Positions 24,441 through 34,400 of a stretch of DNA of 64,000 bases are shown here, in pieces (position 1 is the stretch's first letter; the number at the start of each line of letters is the position of its first letter). Both the position numbers and the translations under genes were made by a program. Origin of the DNA: Bolinopsis microptera (Eukaryota > Ctenophora > Tentaculata > Lobata > Bolinopsidae); contig NC_087074.1 in the NCBI RefSeq assembly GCF_026151205.1, positions 11,441,226 to 11,505,225 on the forward strand, in the 5' to 3' direction. The notes under the pieces are model-generated. The model ran no database searches. It was not told the origin of the DNA and was given only the letters and a program-made list of their open reading frames with translations.

Positions 24441-25555
24441 GTCCTAGCCGTACATGGTTATAGCTGCTTCCCTGAAAATCTTCTCTTACATATTTTTGTG
24501 TGAAAATCATTACTTTCTGCAATGACAATATCAATTTTCTAAGAACATTAACAACATATTTACCATACTATTTACCATACTAGTTAGTGTTATAATATGT
24601 AACATACTAGTTAGTGTTGACTAGAAGTCTGGCAAAGCTTCACATGTGAGTAGCACAAGTTTTTTTGTAATTCTGTGTACTTTTGTTCTCAAGTAGTTTC
24701 AAGTTGGATATTAAACTGTTTACTGCTGGATATATAGCATTAGCATTTATTAATTCATTCAGAAGATTAAAACTTGGTAAATGTTAATTGTTAAGTCGCA
24801 AGTGTGGGTCCTCAGTTAACTTTAGCTGATGAAAATATGACGACATGAGAAATGCAGCCACATTTCTTGTTAAAAAACTGTGAAAAATATTACTCTACAC
24901 GTACAACAGCTTGATGTATTCGCTTTTGATTATTGCCTGTTTTATTATAGTGACGGAGTTTATGAGTTTATGTTAATCCGGATTCCGGAGTTCACTTTCG
25001 ATGATCTACATATTATTATTGTAACTAATAATTTGAGGTTCACCTATGGGCTATGACGCAACACTGAAGATATCATGAACTGTAATTAATGCCTGAACAA
25101 TTTACAACAACTCGTTTTGTCTGATTGTATTGGGAATCATTATATTCTCAGCATGAACAGTAAACACGCTGTAATTACATCGCATCAGGAGACAGTTTAA
25201 ACCTTATCATTATATTGAATATAAACAAGATAAAACCACAAAACGAGTAAGCAGCTTAATATCTCCAGACTGTTCCATTGTGACTTTGATTGAGGAACAA
25301 TACTTGTATATCTTTGGCTTTGTTCCAACTGTACCGGAGTACATCAGCTTCAGTAAAGGGTAAATTACCCCGTATGTATCATGGCTGCATGGTTTGATAC
25401 TATTCATTGGTTATCTTGCTTTTGGTTACATCATATCTTTACCCGTTGATAACATCACGATTCCCGCCATCTTACAAGAAGTGCCTCATTTCTCATAGTT
25501 GGTGTCCCTCTACATGTCCCACCAGTTACCCTTGTAGTGAGATAAGTGCTCCCTG
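24441..25555. other. Intronic/intergenic DNA before the receptor cluster
   Basis: No supported exon. It should contain the promoter of the gene starting at 25556, but no TATA box or other element could be picked with confidence. Confidence 0.4.
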
Positions 25556-26341
25556 ATGATGACACTTGTAACACTTACACTGGTGTTGGGTCTACCAGTC
25601 CTGCTAGTCTCCCTCTGTAACAACGGAGAGTATGAACACACCAACTCCACCACACACACCACCACCTGTAGAACCTGCTCACCGGACAGTGCTACCTCAG
25701 AGTGTTCTAGATCTTTTTTACCCTTTTTACCGGTGGTCACAACTCCTAGTAACTCTGTTACAACGTTAAAAACAGAAGAGCACATTTTAAAAGATAACCC
25801 CATACCAGCAGAGAATATAACACAGAATCATGTTGTAATAGTGGAGCCAACAACAACAGCTGATATTAACGCAGTGGATCTGACAGCAGTGGAGCAAGAT
25901 GTACCTGAGCCTTTAACAGCTGAGCCAAATACAGTATTAAAGCCCTTAACGACTAAGCCAAATACAGTATTACAGCCCTTAACGACTAAGCCAAATACAT
26001 TATTGAAGCCCTTAACAGCTGAGCCAAATACAGTATTAAAGCCCTTAACAGCTGAGCCAAATACAGTATTACAGCCCTTAACGACTAAGCTCCCAACATC
26101 AAATGATACAACGAAGCAGGCCGAAGAAAAAATTGCCAAAAACCAACAAAACAAAACTACAGATCATGAGAATCCAGCGACGCAGCCAAAATCTACAGTT
26201 TGGATATGGTCTATTGCAATAACCATGTTATTACTAATAGTAGCGGGGATTGTTGGTTACACGGTCAGGAAAAGATATAGGGTGGGAGACAGCATTGAGT
26301 ATGTGACACTACTTGATGTCAAATCCGGTGAATACGTGTGA
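25556..26341 (+). CDS. Putative type I membrane receptor, one Cys-rich module (cluster gene 1)
   Basis: Family unrecognised. The 261-residue intronless frame has a signal peptide (MMTLVTLTLVLGLPVLLVSL), then a Cys module, CNNGEYEHT-CRTCSPDSATSEC (residues 21-50), that matches modules in the genes at 42206 and 44352 (C--G-YEYTDP---TCK-CPDG-IS). The stalk is Thr/Pro-rich and includes five 11-residue repeats of the type EPNTVLKPLTT (about 25915-26085). A transmembrane helix lies at about residues 213-236 (IAITMLLLIVAGIVGYTV), followed by a short basic tail with SIEYV and a terminal SGEYV. The two EYV motifs link it to the other cluster tails, and the C-terminal -EYV also fits a class III PDZ ligand pattern. 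It lies antisense to VIRMA in its intron 17. A surface receptor or adhesion role is inferred only. Confidence 0.72.
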   Translation: MMTLVTLTLVLGLPVLLVSLCNNGEYEHTNSTTHTTTCRTCSPDSATSECSRSFLPFLPVVTTPSNSVTTLKTEEHILKDNPIPAENITQNHVVIVEPTTTADINAVDLTAVEQDVPEPLTAEPNTVLKPLTTKPNTVLQPLTTKPNTLLKPLTAEPNTVLKPLTAEPNTVLQPLTTKLPTSNDTTKQAEEKIAKNQQNKTTDHENPATQPKSTVWIWSIAITMLLLIVAGIVGYTVRKRYRVGDSIEYVTLLDVKSGEYV

Positions 26342-26420
26342 ACACTTTAACTAAATATATGCAGTATGACGTCATACGTGTGAACAGTTTAACTAAATTT
26401 ATGCAGTATGACGTCATAAA
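26335..26420. repeat. Two-copy 42 bp direct repeat at the 3' end of cluster gene 1, with two perfect CRE sites
   Basis: The stop-codon region (ACGTGTGAACA) plus the following 30 bp is repeated once. Each copy contains the palindrome TGACGTCA (26367-26374 and 26409-26416), a perfect cAMP-response element. The second copy repeats the Tyr-Val-stop codons outside the frame. Whether the CRE palindromes act as regulatory sites is unknown. Confidence 0.7.
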
Positions 26421-26994
26421 AAGTTAAAGCCTTCATTTATCACGGAATCTGAATAACTGTACATTTTTTGTTTACCTAAAATCCGCGGGGGTTTACTATA
26501 CGTTTAGTGCAAGTTGACCTTCTTTTCTCATAATTTTACAACCAATAAAATGTGTAATGTTATTTTATCAAATGAATGACACTCGGAAATGACCAGTAAT
26601 ATTTTAAATGTCTGTTTTTCTGAAACAAAGGAGTTGGTATTTCTAGTCTTGATTGTTGGTTTGATTAATATTATTGATATCATATAAAAGCAGATTTAAA
26701 GTACAAATAACATCATGTTTAGCATTTAACTGAATAAAAATAATAAATCTGTCAAATTGACAGAGACCACGTTAACTGATATGCTGATTATAAAGTACAT
26801 TAATTATTCGTACCGTAACATGATACTTACATACTGCCTGTCTTGTACACATCTTAAAACAAAAGATTAACCAAACAATTAATTTAAAAGAAGACTAACC
26901 TATTAACACCCAAACTTGTAATTGTCTCTGTTTTCCAATTTTTAGTCTCACAAGAAACGTCAACTTTACAAAATATACTATCAAGACATTTTAA

Positions 26995-27250
26995 TTGTAC
27001 AGGGGTTTCAGGAGACAGATATAACATTATACAGGGGTTTAAGGAGACAGATATAACATTATACAGGGGTTTAAGGAGACAGATATAACATTATACAGGG
27101 GTTTAAGGAGACAGATATAACATTATACAGGGGTTTAAGGAGACAGATATAACATTATACAGGGGTTTAAGGAGACAGATATAACATTATACAGGGAGAC
27201 AGACATAACATTATACAGGGGTTTAAGGATACAGATATAACATTATACAG
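26995..27250. repeat. Minisatellite, 32 bp unit, about 8 copies
   Basis: Unit ACAGGGGTTTAAGGAGACAG followed by ATATAACATTAT; one copy is internally deleted. In VIRMA intron 17, non-coding. Confidence 0.93.
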
Positions 27251-29094
27251 CTATTATTTGAACAGTAACACAACATGTCCGGTATTATGACGCACTGGAT
27301 AGTTCAAGATATTAACAGCAAGATTACCCTTGCTAGGGCCTAGTATTGTTGTTTATCCATTCTTTGATACTTTTTATCCAGTTCTGTCGCTCTAATTGAA
27401 CTGCATGTAGTATCCAAACTGTGTATTTATGCTGTGTGTATCTAATCATCATCATTTATATTGCATCTAAAACTTAAAATTGAAGTTTTGCAGGCTCCAT
27501 AAATCATATCCTACATTCAAAGAAACCATGATTAACTTAGCGCTCAAATTCAGTATACTTAATTAAATTGAAGTATGTTAATTAAAAACTACCTTTGGAT
27601 GAAACGCATCGCATCATCATAAATTACTAAATTACTTGGTCCGCCCGGTAATTACAGATTACAAAGGGAGGATGCATATTAAAAAAGGAACCACGGAGCC
27701 CAACTCAATATTACAATACTGCAGCTGTCTGCAGCTTTGAGAGCTCCCTGAGGTTCCCTGGGTCTTGTGAATAATCATTAACCTGGTTAGTAAGCGGTGA
27801 TAATATATTGCTGTGGTCCTTTACCTCCCCCCCCCCCCCCCCACCACCTTCAGACTGCTTGACGATCTAAATGTTGAAAAGACAAGAAAAAAGGAGTTAT
27901 ATAGATGTAGCAGCTATTGTCAGATTGAAACCTGCCGTTTATTATTTAACAATCCAGAAGGTAGATGAGTTATGAGGGTCCGGGTGAGAGTCTTCTTATT
28001 CTTAGTGAGTTAGTGGCTGGCTGGAGGCATGAGCAGATATTTACGATATTGTGATTGGATGGATCGTAAAATCACGTGGTAAGGGTCTCGGCACAATTAG
28101 CTAGCACAGTTCCTGTCCTCATTTCTCATTACCTCAGTTCAGTTAAACCGCTCAATATTTCGGTTGTTGTAAAGTTAAGTAAGTTTAAAGACACGAAACC
28201 TCGATATAGGTTTCAAGAGAAGACAGCAGAGATCGTTAGAGAATGGCGAGTTCCTGCTTTCTTATCTTCATTGCTGTGGAGATAATCAGAACTACTGCTG
28301 CTAATGAAGGTATTCTTTAATGATATTTTAGTGGGCTACATTATTACAATTCTGAGAATTAACTATGGGCGACATTCTTAAATTCATGATAACATCAATC
28401 GTTGCTCAGTAGTCATGAGTTAAACATACAAATAACAGGTTGGTTACCAGTCAAACGTGAGGTGGAAATAGAGTGGGATCTTGAGAACTTCTTATGAAGT
28501 CAGATAACAAAAAGTGACCCTAGAGTTTAGACTTATAGATATTATAGTGATAATGCAGTGCAGAGGCACATATTAGGTGCGGTAAAAAAATCGAAATTAT
28601 GCGGTACCGCACCCGACTATAAAGGTAAAATGTGCGGTAAGGTGCGGTAAATTTTTACCAATTATGCGGCAAATGTGCGACGATTTTTCGAAATTTGTGC
28701 GGGAATTGTGCGGTTTTCTTTTGCATTTTCTGAAGGACTTTGGAAATTCTAAACGTGTAACCGCCGCTCTTATCAAAAATAGGTCTGTTTATGTGTTACT
28801 GAGGGTGTAGTTCTTTACTAAGACCATGATTGAACCTATATTGAGATTCAGTTGTCTGAGAACAGTGACTTGATCTGGTAGAGATCAGGAGACAGTTATT
28901 TGAAGACGCCTCTTGATAGAGTCGATCAGATCCGATGCCTGATCGCAAATATCAAATATGTGACACGCTTGTTGGCATTGATCGTCAGTACTTGTAAACC
29001 ATTTGATCCAAGATCCATTAAGCCCACTATAAAGCCAACGCTACAACGATAAAAAGGGCTGCAGGTATGATCGAAGTACGGTAACGACGAGGGT
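27251..29094. other. Intronic/intergenic DNA
   Basis: Holds a poly-C run (27827-27842), a degenerate GTGCGGTAA repeat patch (28575-28700) and a possible signal-peptide exon at 28243-28309 reported separately. No other coding sequence is supported. Confidence 0.45.
28243..28309 (+). CDS. Possible orphan first exon encoding a signal peptide
   Basis: ATG at 28243 opens MASSCFLIFIAVEIIRTTAA, then NE and a GTATTC splice-donor-like sequence at 28310. The peptide is a good secretory signal. No matching second exon was recognised downstream, and the neighbouring cluster genes are intronless, so this could be chance or the relic of an intron-bearing relative. Confidence 0.3.
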
Positions 29095-29365
29095 TCCATA
29101 ACGCCTGGGTCACGGTCCCGAAAGGGCCTGGGTCATGGTCCCGAAAGGGCCTGGTCACGTGGTAACCGGGTCACGTGCCTAGGCATGAGTTCCAAAGGGC
29201 CTGGGTCACGGTCCCGAAAGGGCCTGGGTCAGGGTCCCGAAAGGGCCTGGGTCACGTGGTAACTGGGTCACGTGGCCTAGGTATGAGTTCCAAAAGGGCC
29301 TGGTCACGGTCCCGAAAGGCCTGGTCAGGGTCCCGAAAGGGCCTGGGTCACGTGGTAAACCGTCA
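29095..29365. repeat. GC-rich repeat patch based on CGGTCCCGAAAGGGCCTGGG
   Basis: About ten degenerate copies of a 23-25 bp unit (CACGGTCCCGAAAGGGCCTG), interspersed with CACGTGGTAA segments arranged as two larger units (about 29100-29195 and 29196-29300). It is much more GC-rich than its surroundings. Open in one frame, but only because of the repeat. Confidence 0.85.
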
Positions 29366-31475
29366 TTCGGTGTTGTAAAGTTAGTAACGTTAGCCTATAA
29401 TGCAGTGAAAAAAAAACTTTGTATCTTATATCAACTAAATTTGCACAGTTCCGAAATAGTAACGGTGATTACAAAATATGTTCGCACTAAATAGTCTAGT
29501 TGTTTATAAAAAAAGACTTTTGAATTATTGATAATGATAAATTTATGAACTTGTGATATCTTAGAAGTTGAGTGGGAAATCGTACTTTTCTTTGCAAAGA
29601 TTTCCGATGCATAAAATTTCCTAATTTATATTTAAAACATAAAATTGATAATTTTGTTTTACCTAATTATTCAGGTGTTTCGCGGATCAATTGACACAGC
29701 ATTTTCGTGACCTAATATTTTAAGATGTCCAATGTTTTGTATCATGATTCTTGTAAGTTGTACTTTATTTAATATTCATTCTTCTGATGATCCCGGTTTT
29801 CGTTATATAGAAGTCAAAAATTTAGTAACAATCACCGATTTATCTTTTCTTTACTCTAAACATTCTTTGTTGCCATTTGTTCGAATTCTTGATTCATTAT
29901 TCTGCATACCGCTGACCCGCATACCGAAAGTTGGTAAAATAATGAAATCAAATATGCAAATCGTAGAGCTACTTAATAACATTAATCCACAAATTCTTCG
30001 CTACTCATATACATGTAAATTCAAATTCTACGCCCAAACGTTTGTCATTTTGCAACAGACGTTTTTAAACCCAGCTGAAATAATGTATTAAAATTATACC
30101 AAATTTTAAAACTTAATTTTATTTTTCAAGCGTAGTAAAATCGCGCAAAGATAATTGCTAACTGGAGCTGTACCTACAGATCTTGGGTGGAGTCGATGAT
30201 CTAATGTATTCTCAATAGACTTTGGTATCACACGTGACCCACACCCACCAATGAAAACTGAGGATACCCCAATAAAACATTAGGAGTGATACAGTGATGA
30301 GCGTCAACTAAAATTGTTTCTTTCATGCGCTAAATATCCATTGTCAGATTTGCACGTGGTAGAACAAGTACAAAAGATACCTTGATTAAAGTGTACGACC
30401 TGCAAAGCAGAGTTAATCTACTGTGATCCTTTTGTCGCCTGTATTTTACTCTTGTCGTAAGGATAGGTAGGAGTCGATAATTTTAATCGTAATAATCTTT
30501 GATTCATTAGTTCAATCCAGGTCATTACTAATTTCAAAAAAGGTTCTAAAAATCTTTCTTTTTATACTGTAAAGCTGTAAACAGTGAAGGTCTTTTGTAT
30601 CAATCTCCTTTGAGGGGTTCGTTTTTAAAACTTTTATAAGAATTAAGCTACTTATCACAGCCACATATTCGAATACTGTAAAATATCTATATTATACCGT
30701 GCTTCTTTAATCTTCATACCGGGTACCTCGATAAACCGGGCATTGTCCCCAAAACTTTTAGTTAATTAGCTTGTGTTGTGCAAGAAACCGGGCATTGTCC
30801 CCAAAACTTTTAGTTAATTAGCTTGTGTTGTGCAAGAAATGTAATTTATCGTAGCTCATAATACCACACTTGGTGGTGATCTGAGTATTATATCGAGCTG
30901 TATTCCACCAGAATACGTGTGCATATATATAATTATATTAATTTCCGTGGCTGTGGTTGCAATGCGCCTAGTCTACTGGAATGATTCTTCGGAATTTCGC
31001 TGGATTGTACAACTTTCGTCTTGGTAGATTCCAAACACAAGGAAATTTTTCCTTTGGTTGGTAATATACTCAATGATGGAAGTATAGTGAATTGGCTATG
31101 CCCCGCTTACTAGTTTAGCTCTTTCTAGTCCCCTGCTATACGGCATGTAAACAGGGATTGGCTAGTTAGAGGCGGTCCGTGTAGGCCTTACACTGTGCTT
31201 TCAGCAATACTCATATATTATATATTATATAAGGCCCTAGTAATATACAAAACGCCTGACAGGTTATTTCTCCCGGGAGGCCCACTATATAGAGGTTTAA
31301 CTGTATTTAAAATAAGTGAAAAGTTAGGAAAGCATCTACGACATGATGCAGATACGATAATAAGTTCACGTTATGATGCTTGAAGTTTGAATTATGGTAT
31401 TGCCCATGATAAGATTATACAAACTAACTAACCTAAACACAATCAGATGGATGACTCAGTGCAATAGTCGGGGGA
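29366..31475. other. Intronic/intergenic DNA upstream of the mucin-like gene
   Basis: Contains a 52 bp tandem duplication (about 30733-30836: AAACCGGGCATTGTCCCCAA onward, twice). Near 31284-31303 it also has a string, GAGGTTTAACTGTA, that resembles a pogo/Tigger terminal repeat without a clear partner. The 119-codon frame at 29732-30091 has no similarity and AT-rich codon use, so I do not call it a gene. Confidence 0.45.
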
Positions 31476-34400
31476 ATGAAGACCTTGTATGTCTTCACGA
31501 AATTTCTAAGTCTCGTAATTTGGATCGAGGTTTCTCAATGTTTGCGTTCAACAGCAACTCCAAATACCCTACTTCAAGAGGCAAACGCAACAACATCTCC
31601 AAAGAACACACCAGAAATTTCAACAGCAACTCCAAGGATTCCACTTGAAGTGAACACGTCGATATCGACAGAAACTTCAACGGAGTCATCGTCGAAAAAG
31701 TCATCCTCCGATCATGTAACCACATTTTCCACTAGTACTTCATTCACTTCGGTCTCCCTGAAAACATCTGCAAATACTACAAAGATGACAAGAGACGTGA
31801 CCGAAGTCAGTGTGGTATCTTCGAACAGGACCTCTCTACCGGGCGTACAGTCGACAACATTCATAGGATCGACAGTGCAAGCCAATGGTAAATCAAAAAC
31901 AACAGCATATCTGAGGGTCCAGCCAGAGATTGTAACAACAACCCCAACAGCAACTCCAAGGATCCCACTCGAAGAGAAAACTACAGTATCTGAAAGGGTC
32001 CAGCCAGAGATTGTAACAACAACCCCAACAGCAACTCCAAGGATCCCACTCAAAGAGAAAACTACAGTATCTGAAAGGGTTCAGCCAGAGATTGTAACAA
32101 CAACCCCAACAGCAACTCCAAGGATCCCACTCGAAGAGAAAACTACAGTATCTGAAAGGGTCCAGCCAGTGATTGTAACAACAACCCCAACAGCAACTCC
32201 AAGGATCCCTCTCGAAGAGAAAACTACAGTATCTGAAAGGGTCCAGCCAGAGATTTTAACAACAACCCCAACAGAAACTCCAAGGATCCCACTCGAAGAG
32301 AAAACTACAGTATCTGAAAGGGTCCAGCCAGAGATAGTAATAGCAACTCCAACAGAAACTCCAAGGATCCCACTCGAAGAGAAAACTACAGTATCTGAAA
32401 GGGTCCAGTCAGAGATTATAACAACAACCCCAACATCTCAAAAATCCCCATCAGAAGTTAAGACATCAAAAGCGCTGATATCGACAGAAAGTTCAACGGA
32501 GTCATCGTCGAAAAAGTCATCCGATCATGTAACCACATTTTCCACTAGTACGTCATTCACTTCGGTCTCCCAGAAAACTTCTGCAAAAACCACAACTTCA
32601 AATTCCAAATTACCAATAAGATCTACTAAAAACTCTCCATCAACTTCATCAAAAAGACCCAGGACAACACCAAAGACGGTTGAAGATGTAACTGAAGGGA
32701 GCGTGCTATCAACGAACAAGACCTATCTACCAACTGTCCAACCAACAACGTTCATAGGATCGGCTGTGCAGGCCGATGAAAAATCAAGCACTCACCCGAA
32801 ATCAACAAAACATGCAACGTACAAAGGTTCATCGGATATAAAAGTTTCAGTTTCTGGAATGTCTATAGAGGAACCAAAAACATCATTCTTATCGATCGAG
32901 AAATCGAAAGAGAGCACCTCATCCGGTAGTGATCACAGTACCAAATTTTCCACTAGTACTTCATTTTCTCATGCCACTACATCAAATTCCAGAGTACCAA
33001 TAGGATCTACTAAAAACTCTCCATCAACTTCATCAAAAAGACCCACGACACCACCAAAGACGGTTGAAGATGTAACTGAAGCGAGCGTGCTATCAACGAA
33101 CAAGACCTATCTACCAACTGTGCAACCAACAACGTTCATAGGATGGGCTGTGCAAGCCGATAAAAAATCAAGCACACATGGGAAATTGCACAAAACATCA
33201 ACTCACAAAAGCATCAAGGAGAAAGAGTTTACAAATAAATCGGAAACGTCTACAGAGGAGACTAAAACATCTGAAAAATCGAGCGAAACATCTGAAACAG
33301 TTACTGAGAATAGATACACAACATCTGTGCAAACTGAAAGCCCAACCTTTGTCAATGATATTGACAACATCAAAGAGCAGCCCATGACGAAAGTTGTCTC
33401 CACAAACACATCCTTGACTCTGGAGACCAAGACAAAGCTTCCTACAACAAACGCACCCACGACAAAAGAATCCTCTACAAAGACTCCCACAAAAAAGGCG
33501 CCCACAACTGCGACCAAAACAAAGGTGCCAACAGATAAGCCGACAACAGAGAAGCCGACAACAAAGAAGCCGACAACAAAGAAATCCACAACAGAGAAAT
33601 CCAAAACAGAGAAGCCCACAACAGAGAAGCCCACGACAGAGAAGCCTACAACAGAGAAGATCACAATAGAGAAGACCAAACCAGAGAAGCCGACAACAAA
33701 AAAGCCGACAACAAAGAAATCCACAACAGAGATGTCCACAACAGAGAAGCCGACAACAAAGAAATCCACAACAGAGAAATCCAAAACAGAGAAGCCCACA
33801 ACAGAGAAGCCCACGACAGCGAAGCCGACAACAGAGAAGATCACAATAGAGAAGACCAAACCAGAGAAGCCGACTACAGAAAAGCCGACAACAAAGAAAT
33901 CTACAACAGAGAAATCCAAAACAGAGATGTCCACAACAGAGAAGCCGACAACAAAGAAATCCACAACAGAGAAATCCAAAACAGAGAAGCCCACAACAGA
34001 GAAGCGCAAGCCCACGTCAGTGAAGCCTACAACAGAGAAGATCACAATAGAGAAGACCAAACCAGAGAAGCCGACAACAGAAAAGCCGACAACAAAGAAA
34101 TCCACAACAGAGAAATCCAAAACAGAGATGTCCACATCAGAGAAGCCGACAACAAAGAAATCCACAACAGAGAAATCCAAAACAGAGAAGCCCACAACAG
34201 AGAAGCCGCCAACAAAGAAATCCACAACAGAGAAATCCAAAACAGAGAAGCCCACAACAGAGAAGCGCAAGCCCACGTCAGAGAAGACTACAACAGAGAA
34301 GATCACAATAGAGAAGACCAAACCAGAGAAGCCGACAACAGAAAAGCCGACAACAAAGAAATCCACAACAGAGAAATCCAAAACAGAGAAGCCCACAACA

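Noticed and set aside
29732-30091. 119-codon plus-strand frame
   Set aside because: AT-rich chance frame with no recognisable features.
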